NCBI RefSeq assembly: GCF_001279585.1
Contig: NZ_LGEC01000114.1
Location: 124,001-188,000 of the forward strand
Reading direction: 5' to 3'
Source of the DNA: Nocardiopsis sp. NRRL B-16309
GTDB lineage: Bacteria > Actinomycetota > Actinomycetes > Streptosporangiales > Streptosporangiaceae
Length of the DNA: 64,000 nt
The first letter of the stretch is position 1; every line of letters starts with the position of its first letter. The notes below the pieces were generated by a model. It saw only the letters and a list, made by a program, of their open reading frames with translations, searched no databases and had not been told where the DNA came from. A program made the translations under genes and the position numbers. This document shows, piece by piece, positions 22,927 to 32,555 of this stretch.

Positions 22927-25900
22927 TGCTCGGCGAGGAGGGTACCGGCGGTGGACTGGGGGACGAAGCGGCTGGGGGTGATGCCCAGCAGTTCGGCGGC
23001 CAGTTCCTCGTTGCCCGAGAAGCCCGCGTCGGCGTCGATGGTCTGCGAGCCGTCCCAGAGCATGAGCATGGCGGAGACCGTGTGCGACCCCTTGTCGTGG
23101 TGCATGTCGTAGTGGGCGGCCATCGGCACGCTGTCGTAGTGCACCCACAGGTCGTGCCCGGTCATGAACATGTCCAGGTCGAAGGTGACGGTCAGCCCCA
23201 TCAGCTCCGGCTTGTAGCGGTCGTCGATGCCCGCGAAGGCCTCGTCGAGCGCGACCACGCGCGGGCACGTGGGTGCGGCCGAGGAGTACAGGGCGTTGGC
23301 CGCGGCGAACAGCGGCAGGTGGATCGCGGCGGACTTCTCCCCGCCCGACATCTGCTCGTGCTTGTTCTTGGTGAGCCGGACCTCCTCCTGGCCGGGGACC
23401 GCCAAGCGCAGCTCGAACCGGTACCAGGTGCGGTAGTCCAGGACCGCGGAGAGCACCTGCTTGTAGCTCGCGCGGGGGTGGGCGGCGTGGTACTCCCGGA
23501 TCATCTCGCGCAGGACGGCGCGCAGCTCGGCCAGGCCGGAGGGCCCCAGTCCGGTCCCGTCGCGCTTGACCAGCTGGGCGGCGGTCCGCTCGCGGTCGTT
23601 GAGCGCCTCTGAACGGGCCCAGCGGATACCGATCTGCGTGCCCGAGGACATCGGGCGGGCCCGGGTGTCGCGGTCCATACGGCGCACGAGGTCGCGGGCG
23701 GCGGCGACGCGTTCGTGGATCTGCTGGGCGATGCCGCCGAGCAGCTCGTCCTCCAGGACCCGGTGCTCCTCGTCGCGCATCAGCGCGCCCTGCTCCTCGA
23801 CCCGGTCCGCGATCGTGCGCGCGAACGCCGAGACCGGGCTGCGTCCGCCCTCGTCGTTGACGAAGACGGTGATCACACCGGTGGGTCCGACCTCGTGGTC
23901 GACCCGGTAGCCCTCGGAGTCCCCGCCCAGCGTCTCCTGGAAGGTGCGCAGCGCGTTGGACATCCGGGTGGCGGAGCGCTTGATGTCGCCCTCCCCCACC
24001 CTGGGAGCGGCGCCCACGGCCTCGGTCAGGGCCGCCAGGAGCGCGCCGACCCCCTCGGGCAGCGTGTCGTGCACGGTGGCGGCCGTCCCCGAGAGCAGCG
24101 CGTCGGCGGCCTCCTCGGGCCCGGGCCAGCTGCGCCGGTCGGGCCAGGCGGCGGCGAGGTCGATGCCCAGCACGGCGCGCACCGCGGGCTGGGTGAACTC
24201 GCCCAGCGACTCCACCCGCTCATGCAGCGCCCCCAGTGCGGTCACGAGCGCCTCCCTGCCCTGTTCGCGCTGGGTGTCGGAGCGGATCACCGCCTCGTGT
24301 TCGGAGGCCGCTTCCCCGCGGGCGCCGTCACGCTCGGCGGTGGTCCGGTGCAGGTCCCCGCGCAGCCCGTCGAGCCGGATGAGGATCTCCTTGACGGGAG
24401 CGTCGATGGCCGCTTCCAGGGCGGCCAGTTCGGCTGCCTCCTCCTCGTGGGCGGCGCGCTGCTCGGCGAGGTCCTCCTGGTCCGACTCCAGTGCCCCGGT
24501 GAGCCGGTCGATGGTCTCCCGGCGCCCGGCCAGGTCGCGCTCGAACTCGGCGGCGCCGGTACGCGCGGCGTGCAGGGCCCCGGCCGTCTCCAGGAACCCG
24601 GCGAGGGCCGACGCCACCGCCTCGGTCCCCGCGCGGTCGGCTGGCATGGCGCGCTCGGCGGCCACGGCCCTCACCTGGCGGCGGTGTGCGTCGACCTCGG
24701 CCACCGCGGTGTCCAGGGCGCGGCGGAGCCGGTCGGCCGTGGTACGGGCGGAGGCCAGCAGTGTGGAGCGGCGTTCGACCGTGCGCACGGCCTGGGCGAC
24801 GGGGGTGGGGTCTGGCAGGTCGGCGCGGGCGCGCGCGAAGTCCTTGAGGAGTTCCCTGGCCTGTCCGAGCCGGTCGCCGACGGCGGTGCGGCGCTCGGTG
24901 AGTTCGTCGACGCGCCGGTCGCAGGCGGCCAGGCGGTCACGGCGGCGGTGGGCGCGGTTGGTGGCGCCGATGAACTCGGCGGCGGGCTTGGGATGGGCGC
25001 CGACGAGCACGCCGAGCCCGAACCGGGCGCGGGCGTCCACGCCGCCGCGCACGGCGCCCCCGTCCTCGCCGTGGTAGGGCAGTGAGCGCAGGACCCGGGA
25101 GACGGTCTCGGCGGGAACGTGGTCCTGGCGTTCGGGGACCAGGACGTCGGCCAGGGTGCGCCCGGCCACCGGCTCGTCCGCGGGGAGCAGGTAGGCGTCG
25201 GCGTCGCCGTCGTCGAGCGCGGTGCGGGTCAGCTCGGAGTCGGGGTGGATCCACGCGGTGAGCAGGCCGGCGGCCTGGAGCGCGCCCTCGACGGCGGCGG
25301 CCTCGCCCTCGGGCAGGTCGTCGGCGAAGCGCACCAGCCGCCACAGCGGCGCGCCGAGCCGGCCGCCGCGCGGGGCGGTGCGGTGGTGGTCGGCGGGCGG
25401 GGCGTCGTCGCGCTCGGCGGCGATGTCGTCGCGCTCGCGCCGCAGCGCGGTGAGTTCCCCGTCGATCGCCGAGGCCTCCGTCTCCAGTCCCTGCACGCGG
25501 GCGGCGACCTCCAGCTGCGCGTCGTGGACGTGCTCGTTGAAGACCTCGGTGAGGGTGGCCGTGCCGGGTTCGCCGAACCGGGCGACCGCCTCGGCGAGGG
25601 CGTCGCGGCCCTGCGCGTCCAGGACGCTCCAGCGGTCGGCCCACGCGCCGACCGCCTGGGCGGTGGCCGCGCGCAGTTCGGTGAGTTCCTCGTCGGCGCG
25701 GGCGCAGCCGTCCTGGGCCTCGTCGAGGTCGGCGACGGAGCGGGCGCTGTCGGCGTCGGCGCGCTGTCGGGCCGCCTGGGCCGTGTCGAGGGCGTCCAGG
25801 TGCTCGCGGACCGCGCGGACGTCGTCCTCGCGGGCCGCGGCACGGGCCCGCGCGGTGGTCGGCAGGTCCTCGCCGGTGTCGACGGGGCCCTCGGCGTCGT

Positions 25901-27299
25901 GTCCGATCCCGGCCGCGTCGGCGGCCTCGGCGAGCTCGCCGGACAGGCGCCGGGCGGTGGCGCGGTCGCGGTCGATCCGGTCGGCGACCCGGGCGGCCTC
26001 GGTGCGCAGGTGGGTGATCTCCCGGACCTGGTGGTCCACCCGGGCGGCCTGGGTGGCCAGGTGGCGGGAGCGCTCCTCGTGGTGCTCGCGCCGGGTGCGC
26101 AGGCTCTCGTGGCTGCGCAGCGCCTCGTCGGCCTCCAGGGCCTTGACCTCGGCCGCGAGCGTGCCGATCCGGGTGTCCAGGTCCTGTTCGCGGGTGCGGG
26201 CCGCGTCCCGGGCCAGGGTGGCGCGGCGGTGCTCGGCGGCGGCCCCCTGGACGGTGTCGGCGTGCGCGGCGGCCTGCTCTACGGCCGCGGTGACGGTGGC
26301 GAGCCGGTGGCGGGCGTTGGTGGTGAGGTAGTCGGCGTACTCGCCGGTGAAGGCCCGTACGGCCTCGTCGGCGGCGGTGGCGTTGTCGAAGCGGACCTGC
26401 ACGGCGGCGAGGTTGGCGAAGTCGCGGGCCGCCTGGTCCACGAGTGCCTCGTCGACGGGGCTGAGTCCGCTGGTGAGGGTGTCGGAGACCTTCTCCGGGT
26501 CCAGGTCCTTGGCGAGCAGCGGTCGGCGCAGGGCCAGCAGCAGGTCCAGGAGCTGGATGTAGCGGTCCCTGAGGCCGAAGAGGCGGGCGTCGACGGCCCG
26601 CCGGTACTCGGCGGCGGTGCCGTGGTGGGCGCCCTCCCCCAGGACGGCCTTGAGCTGGCGTTCGGTCAGCGGGCGGTTGTCGGCGGCGAGCAGTCCGAAG
26701 TCCACCCCCAGGCGCTGGTCGGTGACGAAGAACGACGGCGCGACGCCGTCGCGGTGCTTGTGCGCGCGCAGCCCGATGACCAGGGTGACCGTCTCGGCGG
26801 CGCTCCCGGTGCCGACGCCGGGACCGCTGGGCACGCTCCCGGTGCCCCCGGCCGCGCCGCCGGTCTCGGTCTCCCCGGCCGCGCCCGCGGCGGATGCGCC
26901 CTCTGTGAAAGCCCCGGCACCGCCTTCCGCCGGAGACCGTCCGTCGGCGGTGACCGCGGACGACGAGAGGGCGTCCGCGGCCGGAGACCGTCCGTCGGCG
27001 GTGGACGCTGGGCGGGCGAACTCCATCCACACGTAGCCGTACGCCGACTCGTCCCCGCGGTAGAGCAGGTTGGACTTCATCGTGCGGTTCTGGCCGCTGA
27101 AGGGATCGAGCCTGCGGGCGTCGGTGTAGCCGTCCAGGATGAAGGGGAACAGCACCTCCAGCGCCTTGGTCTTGCCCGAGCCGTTGTGCCCGCGCAGGAT
27201 CAGGCGCCCGTCGGCGAAGGCGAACTCCTCGTCGACGTAGTCCCAGACGTTGATCACTCCGGCGCGGCTGGGCCGGAAGCGGTCGCTCCTGCGGGTCAT
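22923..27299 (-). CDS. jetC: JetC-like SMC ATPase (TIGR02680, type II Wadjet)
   Basis: This 1458-residue SMC-type protein has an N-terminal head with Walker A GHNGSGKT at residues 37-44, long heptad-rich coiled-coil arms, a central hinge-like part (about 560-720), and a C-terminal head with signature MSGGEK from residue 1317 and Walker B VVALDEAF near 1348. The start SDRFRPSRAGVINVWDYVDEEF is typical of TIGR02680. In Wadjet systems JetC is the loop-extruding ATPase that recognises plasmids. An alanine/glycine-rich insert of about 75 residues interrupts the head near residues 95-168 and contains an internal repeat. The ATG overlaps the jetB stop (ATGA). The nuclease partner JetD is not found next to it. 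Confidence 0.88.
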   Translation of the reverse strand: MTRRSDRFRPSRAGVINVWDYVDEEFAFADGRLILRGHNGSGKTKALEVLFPFILDGYTDARRLDPFSGQNRTMKSNLLYRGDESAYGYVWMEFARPASTADGRSPAADALSSSAVTADGRSPAEGGAGAFTEGASAAGAAGETETGGAAGGTGSVPSGPGVGTGSAAETVTLVIGLRAHKHRDGVAPSFFVTDQRLGVDFGLLAADNRPLTERQLKAVLGEGAHHGTAAEYRRAVDARLFGLRDRYIQLLDLLLALRRPLLAKDLDPEKVSDTLTSGLSPVDEALVDQAARDFANLAAVQVRFDNATAADEAVRAFTGEYADYLTTNARHRLATVTAAVEQAAAHADTVQGAAAEHRRATLARDAARTREQDLDTRIGTLAAEVKALEADEALRSHESLRTRREHHEERSRHLATQAARVDHQVREITHLRTEAARVADRIDRDRATARRLSGELAEAADAAGIGHDAEGPVDTGEDLPTTARARAAAREDDVRAVREHLDALDTAQAARQRADADSARSVADLDEAQDGCARADEELTELRAATAQAVGAWADRWSVLDAQGRDALAEAVARFGEPGTATLTEVFNEHVHDAQLEVAARVQGLETEASAIDGELTALRRERDDIAAERDDAPPADHHRTAPRGGRLGAPLWRLVRFADDLPEGEAAAVEGALQAAGLLTAWIHPDSELTRTALDDGDADAYLLPADEPVAGRTLADVLVPERQDHVPAETVSRVLRSLPYHGEDGGAVRGGVDARARFGLGVLVGAHPKPAAEFIGATNRAHRRRDRLAACDRRVDELTERRTAVGDRLGQARELLKDFARARADLPDPTPVAQAVRTVERRSTLLASARTTADRLRRALDTAVAEVDAHRRQVRAVAAERAMPADRAGTEAVASALAGFLETAGALHAARTGAAEFERDLAGRRETIDRLTGALESDQEDLAEQRAAHEEEAAELAALEAAIDAPVKEILIRLDGLRGDLHRTTAERDGARGEAASEHEAVIRSDTQREQGREALVTALGALHERVESLGEFTQPAVRAVLGIDLAAAWPDRRSWPGPEEAADALLSGTAATVHDTLPEGVGALLAALTEAVGAAPRVGEGDIKRSATRMSNALRTFQETLGGDSEGYRVDHEVGPTGVITVFVNDEGGRSPVSAFARTIADRVEEQGALMRDEEHRVLEDELLGGIAQQIHERVAAARDLVRRMDRDTRARPMSSGTQIGIRWARSEALNDRERTAAQLVKRDGTGLGPSGLAELRAVLREMIREYHAAHPRASYKQVLSAVLDYRTWYRFELRLAVPGQEEVRLTKNKHEQMSGGEKSAAIHLPLFAAANALYSSAAPTCPRVVALDEAFAGIDDRYKPELMGLTVTFDLDMFMTGHDLWVHYDSVPMAAHYDMHHDKGSHTVSAMLMLWDGSQTIDADAGFSGNEELAAELLGITPSRFVPQSTAGTLLAEQ
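26929..27003. repeat. Direct 24-base repeat inside jetC
   Basis: The same 24 bases occur at 26929-26952 and 26980-27003, 51 bases apart and in frame. They encode a repeated TADGRSPA within the extra linker of the ATPase head. The duplication suggests the linker grew by slippage or unequal recombination. Confidence 0.85.
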
Positions 27300-28714
27300 G
27301 CGGGCGTTCCTTCGGTGTCGGGGGCGGTGGCGGCGGCGGGAGCGTGCTCGTCCAGGGACCCGAACGGCAGGTGGCCGGTGTCCTCGCGTTCGGGGAGGGC
27401 GCCCTGGATGTTGCGGTAGCGCAGCGCGGCGGGCATGACGAGCACGCCCCCGGGCACCGGGCGGACCAGGCGCAGGTCGGCGAGCAGGGCCAGGGCGGCG
27501 TCCAGGAGGCCGTGCGGGTCCTGCTGCCAGGCGTTGGTGAACGAGGCGGCGCCGAACTCGGCGAACAGGTCGGCCACCATGTCCTCCAGGCGCCCGCGCT
27601 CGACCAGCGGCACCCGCTGCGAGTCGGCGGCCGGCGCCGGGGCCCGGTCCCCGGTGTCGGTCCAGGCGAGTTCGCCCACCACGCCGTGCCGGGGCAGTCC
27701 GGCGTCGACGAGGCGGACGAGGTCGGCGTGCTCGTCGGCGCGCGAGGGCGCCTCCATGTGCACCAGGGCCGCCCAGGAGGTCTCGAACAGGTCGGCCAGC
27801 TGGGCCAGCAGGAGTCCGGCCGTGCGGGTGACCGCGCCGCCGCGGCCCGGGAAGGGCCGGTCGGTGAAGAGCCCGCCGGGGTCGGCCAGCAGCACGCCCT
27901 CCGCCCGGCGCTCCACCGTCAGACCCGTGATCCGGGCGACCTCCTCGGCCAGGCCCCTGGCCCGCAGGGCCGCGGCCGTGTCGGCGTCGAGGTCGGCGTA
28001 GTAGACGGCGGGGTGCTCCAGCAGCAGGCGGCGCGCCCGCTGGGCGGTCCGCTCCCGCCGCGCTCCCCCCGCCTCGGTGTCGCTGAGCAGACCGGTGACG
28101 CTGCCCAGGTGCTGGACCGGGCGGGCCGGGCGGAAGAGGATCTCGCAGACGTCGTGGTCGACGTCGAAGAGCGCGTCCGCCTGCTCGCCGCCGCGTGCCC
28201 AGGCCTCCAGGGAACCGTCGGACAGGTGCAGGGCCCCGCGGTCCAGCAGCCAGTGGGCGACGTCGACCAGCGCGGCCTTGTGCGTGGAGTCGGTGGGGTC
28301 GTAGCCCAGCCCCTCGACGGCGTTGGCGGCCGGCGTGAACTGGCGTACCAGGTCACCGAGGCTGATCTCGATCTGCGAGCGCTGGAAGCAGGCCAGCAGC
28401 AGGCACAGGTAGGCCAGGCGGCGGCGGTCGAAGGGCCGCCCGCGACGGGCGAAGACCTGGCGCTGGGTGGGGTCGAGTTCGTCGAGTTCACGCACCAGGC
28501 GGACGTGGTCGGTGGTGGCGATGAGCGTGTAGCCGAACAGGCCGCGCAGGTCCTCGGCCATCTGGTCGGCCCAGCGCAGGACCTGGTCGAGCGCGCCGGG
28601 GCGGGGCCGCGTCGCGGTGATGAGGTCGCAGGTCAGCACCCGTCGCACGGCCTGCTGGTAGGAACCGAGGTCGGCGGGGTCGACGGTGCGGGCGGGGCCG
28701 CGGCGGCCGGCCAT
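27296..28714 (-). CDS. jetB: JetB-like protein (DUF2398/TIGR02678, type II Wadjet)
   Basis: The 472-residue protein matches the DUF2398 pattern as I know it: DLGSYQQAVRRVLTCDLITATRPRPGALDQVLRW at the start, RRLAYLCLLLACFQRSQIEISLGDLV near residue 105, and a late winged-helix-like region ending in a strand (VPGGVLVMPAALRYRN). JetB acts as the MukE-like partner that binds the JetA subunit and the SMC heads. The ATG shares one base with the jetA stop (TGATG) and the stop overlaps the jetC start, so the three genes form a tightly coupled unit. A far longer open frame upstream in this phase is shadow sequence over jetA. Confidence 0.85.
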   Translation of the reverse strand: MAGRRGPARTVDPADLGSYQQAVRRVLTCDLITATRPRPGALDQVLRWADQMAEDLRGLFGYTLIATTDHVRLVRELDELDPTQRQVFARRGRPFDRRRLAYLCLLLACFQRSQIEISLGDLVRQFTPAANAVEGLGYDPTDSTHKAALVDVAHWLLDRGALHLSDGSLEAWARGGEQADALFDVDHDVCEILFRPARPVQHLGSVTGLLSDTEAGGARRERTAQRARRLLLEHPAVYYADLDADTAAALRARGLAEEVARITGLTVERRAEGVLLADPGGLFTDRPFPGRGGAVTRTAGLLLAQLADLFETSWAALVHMEAPSRADEHADLVRLVDAGLPRHGVVGELAWTDTGDRAPAPAADSQRVPLVERGRLEDMVADLFAEFGAASFTNAWQQDPHGLLDAALALLADLRLVRPVPGGVLVMPAALRYRNIQGALPEREDTGHLPFGSLDEHAPAAATAPDTEGTPA

Positions 28715-30237
28715 CACTTCCCCTTCCCGGTGGTGAGTTCGAGGCGGAAGCCCGGCAGGTGGAGCGTGCCCCGGCTGGTGCGGACGGTGCTGCCCCGGTC
28801 GCTGGGCACCAGGCGCACGGCGGTGCCGCCGTCGGCGCCGGTGGCCGGCCCCAGGCGCCCAGCGACCACCGAGCGCGACTCCAGGGCCTTGGTGACCAGG
28901 CGGAGCAGGACACGCGTGTCGGCCTCGTCCAGGACGCGGTCGTGCGCGCCCTCGTCGGCGAGCCGCGCGGCGGCCACGCGTTCGGCGGCGCGCTGCTGGG
29001 CCTGCTGCCGGCGCAGCGCGGACCGGGCCCCCGCGTTGCGCTTGACGGGCTTGGGCACACCGGTGGTGGGCGCGCGGTCGCTGCGGAAGAGCGTGACGGA
29101 CAGCTCCACGCCGGGCGCGTCCCACCAGGTGGTGGTCGGCGGGATCTGTTCGTCGTCCTCGTGGGCGGTGCCGAGGTGGCGGGCCGAGCGCACGTTGAAC
29201 GCGGCGCCCATGAGGGCGTGGGCGGCGCCGTCGTCGGGGGTGTTGAACACCCACTCGGCGAGGTGGCGCAGCTGCGTGGAGCGGTTGACACCGCCGCGCT
29301 GGGCCTCGGTGAGCTGGCGCAGCAACGCGATGACCCCGGAGACCGCGGAGCGCGTGGCGGCGCCCAGTTCGGCGGCGCGGGTGGGGGCGCCGCCCTCGGA
29401 GGCGAACCAGCCGCGGACCGCTCGCCAGCGGCGGCGCCAGTCCTCCACGCGTTCGCCGCGGGCCATGAACAGGCGTTCGTCGGCCTCGGCCGCGCGGGAG
29501 AGGAGAGTGGCCAGACCGGTGCCCTCCACGTCGTGGACGGCCTGGTCCAGGCGCGGGAGGTAGCGGTCCAGTTCGGCCATGAAGTCGGACATGTGCACCA
29601 GCAGCGCGTTCTTGTGCCGCAGGAAGACCTCCGGGGAGGCCTCGGTGGAGCGCAGGATCTCGCCGAGGGTCACGTGGAACTGCGCGGAGCGGCGCCCCAT
29701 GTCCTCCATGACCGCGTCCAGGCGGGAGAGCCGCCGGTAGACGCTCTCCGCCTGGCCGGTGCGGTTGGCCTCCGCCAGCGCGGTGAGGTCCTCCAGCACG
29801 TCGGAGAAGACCAGCCGGGAGAGGTTGACATCCTCCACCCGGGCGCCCAGGACGTTCTCCACCGCCTGGTAGGCCCAGTAGCCGAGCTCGCTGAACTGGT
29901 AGACCGACTGCCGGTTGCGGTAGCTGGCCAGGTCGCCCGCCCGCGAGGCGTCGTCGAAGCGGTGCACGACCCCGTCGGCGCTGAGCTCGTCCAGCCGGTG
30001 GCGCAGGCCGTGTCCGGGCACCGGCGCCCCGGGGTGGGCGGCGGCGAGTTCGCGCAGCGCGGTGGCGACGTCCTCGGCCCCGGCCTGGACCTGGTGGACC
30101 TCGCGCAGGCGGTCGAGCGCGCGCAGGATCCACAGGTAGGTGATGTGGTCGTCGCGCCGGGTGAAGTTGAACAGTTGGAAGCGGTCACTGACCGCGAGCG
30201 CGTCCAGATCCAGCGCCCTGCGCTCGGCCAACGTCAT
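28714..30237 (-). CDS. jetA: JetA-like protein (DUF2397/TIGR02677, type II Wadjet)
   Basis: This 507-residue protein is the first gene of the set and begins after a very strong site (GGGGGAAGGGG) before the ATG. It opens with LDALAVSDRFQLFNFTRRDDHITYLWILRAL, then a winged-helix-like portion (RHRLDELSADGVVHRF), a long helical middle and a basic C-terminal third, as in DUF2397 proteins. JetA is the kleisin-like subunit (MukF-like) that bridges the SMC heads. The set occurs sporadically in bacteria and defends against plasmids. The 125 bases upstream of the start hold the promoter; I could not pick a convincing -10/-35 pair. Confidence 0.86.
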   Translation of the reverse strand: MTLAERRALDLDALAVSDRFQLFNFTRRDDHITYLWILRALDRLREVHQVQAGAEDVATALRELAAAHPGAPVPGHGLRHRLDELSADGVVHRFDDASRAGDLASYRNRQSVYQFSELGYWAYQAVENVLGARVEDVNLSRLVFSDVLEDLTALAEANRTGQAESVYRRLSRLDAVMEDMGRRSAQFHVTLGEILRSTEASPEVFLRHKNALLVHMSDFMAELDRYLPRLDQAVHDVEGTGLATLLSRAAEADERLFMARGERVEDWRRRWRAVRGWFASEGGAPTRAAELGAATRSAVSGVIALLRQLTEAQRGGVNRSTQLRHLAEWVFNTPDDGAAHALMGAAFNVRSARHLGTAHEDDEQIPPTTTWWDAPGVELSVTLFRSDRAPTTGVPKPVKRNAGARSALRRQQAQQRAAERVAAARLADEGAHDRVLDEADTRVLLRLVTKALESRSVVAGRLGPATGADGGTAVRLVPSDRGSTVRTSRGTLHLPGFRLELTTGKGK

Positions 30238-30362
30238 CCCCTTCCCCCGTGCACACCACCACGCGCCGACGCCGTTCGGCGACGCAACGACAGTATGCCA
30301 GCGTGACGACGTGCCGGTTCACGCGTCGGCGAGGGCTGTGGACAACCGGTGCTCGGGGCCGG

Positions 30363-32555
30363 TCAGAAGGTGCCGGCGGGCCATTCCGAGAGCACGGACC
30401 CGGGGTCGGGCACGGCGACGTCGACCTCGCCGTCGAGGCTGCGGAAGGTGTAGTCGAGGTTCCAGTACGCGATGTCGACGGGCTCCCCGGTGTTCGGGGT
30501 CTCCACCAGGAGGTTGAGCGGCGCGTGGTCCTCGCCGACGATGAGGACGAACGCGGTCGCGGCGCCGTCGTCGCCGGTGTAGGTGCCCTCCAGGCGGGTG
30601 CCGGGCACGGTCGGGCCGGTCTCGGGCTCGGCGTAGGCGGGGTCGTAGATCTGCCGGTGCTCCAGGACCGGCGCGAACTCGGTCGGCCGCTCGTCGGTGA
30701 CCTCGCCCGTCTCCGCGATCGCCGTCAGGGGTCCCGCCACGGCCTCGGGGGTGTAGTCGGCCGGGTCGTAGCCGGTGCTGTCGGAGACGTCGACCCACTC
30801 CCCGGCCGGGCCCGCCGCGACGATCACCCGGTCGTCGACGAACATGCTCTCGGAGTACTCCGAGGCGTAGGTCCCCACCCGGCGCTGCATGACGTCGTCG
30901 CCGTAGGTGAAGTGGTCGAACCAGACCCGGTTGCCCGTCGCCCCGATCGGGTCGAGCGGCGGCTCCTGCGGTGGCCCGGAGCCGTCCCCGGGGTACTGGT
31001 GGATCGACACCTCGAAGCTGTCGGCGTCCAGGAAGACCTCCGCCGACGCGGCGGCCAGGCCGATGCCGGCGGGGTCCGGCTCGGGCTCCTCCGGAGCCGA
31101 GGACTCCTCGGCGGCCGGGGGGACGACGGCGTTCGGCTCCTCCTGCTCCAGGCTCCTGAACAGCAGGTATCCGCCTCCGGCGACCACGCCGGCGGCGATG
31201 ACCCCGATGGTCGCCAGGACCGCGATCCTGGTGCCGGACAGACCGGTGCCACCGCCCTCGGCGGCGTCCGTTTCCGGGGGGACGTCCGCCGCGCCCGGTC
31301 CCGGGCCGGATCCGAACACCCCGGAGGCCGCGTGGCCGGAGAACCCGCCGTCCGAGGGCAGCCCTGCGGGGGCGCCCGGACGTGCCGCGCGGGCCCCGAG
31401 GGGAGGCGGTTCGGGCTCGACGGACGGGCCCGGGGCGAAGGCCCCTCCCGGGGAACCGCCGGGGGACCCGCCCGATGCGCCGGGCCCGCCGGACATGGCG
31501 GGGGACCCGCCGGGTGCGGCGGGAGTGCCGGGGGCATCAGAGGTGTCGGTGCCCGCCGCGAGAGAAGCGCCCGTCCCCGCCGGGGCCGCGCCACCGGCGG
31601 GTGCGCCCGCCCGCGCGGCACCGGGCGCGGGCGGCGCGAGCGCAGCGGACGAGCCGCCCCGGGCGGTCGGTCCGGCGTGCGCCCGCTGGGGATCCGCGTC
31701 GCGCGCCCCCGGCTCCGACGCGGCGCGCGCCGCCGCGCTCCACAGCCCCGGGTCGTGCCAGGAGGTGTCCACGCTCGGCCAGTGCTCGCCGATCAGCGCC
31801 CACAGGCGGTCGGACCACTCCCGGGCGGGGACGTCCTCGCCGATGCCCAGGAGAAGCAGGAGTTCGAGGTAGACCTCCTCCGTCTCGGGACGCGCGGCCG
31901 GGTCGGGCGACAGGGCCCGCAGGACGAGGGGTTCGAGCCCGTCGGGCAGCTGCCCGGGACGGGCGGGAGTGCGTCCGGCGCTGAACAGCACGAGCCGTCC
32001 CCACGCGGCCGTGTCGCCGAGGGTGCCCGCCCGCGCCCGCTGGGTCCACCGGCCGAGCCCGTGGTCGACCAGGTGCGGGCCGTCCGGCGAGACGACCACG
32101 CTCTCCGGGCGGATGTCGCCGTGGACGAGGCCGGCCGCGTGCAGGGAGCTGAGGGCCTCGGCGTAGCCCGCGGCCGCCACGGTCAGCGCGTGGCCGGTCA
32201 GCGGCCCCTGGTGCTGGAGGTGGTCGCGCAGGGAGTGCCCGGGGATGTAGTCGGTCGCGGTCCACGGCGAGCCCTCGTGCAGCCCGCCGTCGTGCGCCAC
32301 GGCCGCGCACAGGCTGGACACCCGCTGTCCCGCGGCGACCCTGTCGGCGAGCTCGTCCGCCGTCCCGGCCGCGGCGGGGGCGCCGGCGTGCATGACGGCG
32401 CTCGGCGCGCCGTCCGGGGAGACGGCGGCGTAGACCACGGCCGCGGGACCGGAGAAGAGCCGACCGATGATCCTGTACGGCCCGATGAGGCTGGGGTCGC
32501 TCTGAGTGAGCGGGCTGACGCCGGAGGGCAGGCGACGTGCTGGGGGCATAGCCAT
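30363..32555 (-). CDS. Membrane-anchored protein with a degenerate kinase domain
   Basis: About 730 residues. The first 260 follow a Hanks-type serine/threonine kinase: a glycine loop after YRIIGRL, a helix C region, HGDIRPESV and DHG. However, the VAIK lysine is absent (SAVMHAG), HRD reads HGD, the DIKPxN lysine and asparagine are R and S, and DFG reads DHG. It is therefore probably a pseudokinase. A long proline/alanine/glycine linker follows, then one membrane helix (IAVLATIGVIAAGVVAGGG near residue 440) and an outer domain of about 230 residues resembling LppX/LprG-type lipoprotein domains. I used the ATG at 32555; a GTG at 32582 or ATG at 32549 are possible, as none has a strong ribosome site. 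It may sense or bind an extracellular ligand. Confidence 0.78.
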   Translation of the reverse strand: MAMPPARRLPSGVSPLTQSDPSLIGPYRIIGRLFSGPAAVVYAAVSPDGAPSAVMHAGAPAAAGTADELADRVAAGQRVSSLCAAVAHDGGLHEGSPWTATDYIPGHSLRDHLQHQGPLTGHALTVAAAGYAEALSSLHAAGLVHGDIRPESVVVSPDGPHLVDHGLGRWTQRARAGTLGDTAAWGRLVLFSAGRTPARPGQLPDGLEPLVLRALSPDPAARPETEEVYLELLLLLGIGEDVPAREWSDRLWALIGEHWPSVDTSWHDPGLWSAAARAASEPGARDADPQRAHAGPTARGGSSAALAPPAPGAARAGAPAGGAAPAGTGASLAAGTDTSDAPGTPAAPGGSPAMSGGPGASGGSPGGSPGGAFAPGPSVEPEPPPLGARAARPGAPAGLPSDGGFSGHAASGVFGSGPGPGAADVPPETDAAEGGGTGLSGTRIAVLATIGVIAAGVVAGGGYLLFRSLEQEEPNAVVPPAAEESSAPEEPEPDPAGIGLAAASAEVFLDADSFEVSIHQYPGDGSGPPQEPPLDPIGATGNRVWFDHFTYGDDVMQRRVGTYASEYSESMFVDDRVIVAAGPAGEWVDVSDSTGYDPADYTPEAVAGPLTAIAETGEVTDERPTEFAPVLEHRQIYDPAYAEPETGPTVPGTRLEGTYTGDDGAATAFVLIVGEDHAPLNLLVETPNTGEPVDIAYWNLDYTFRSLDGEVDVAVPDPGSVLSEWPAGTF

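Noticed and set aside
27296..30133. 945-codon frame that would fuse jetB to sequence upstream
   Set aside because: The part upstream of 28714 is an off-frame reading of jetA; the ATG at 28714 coupled to the jetA stop is the real start.
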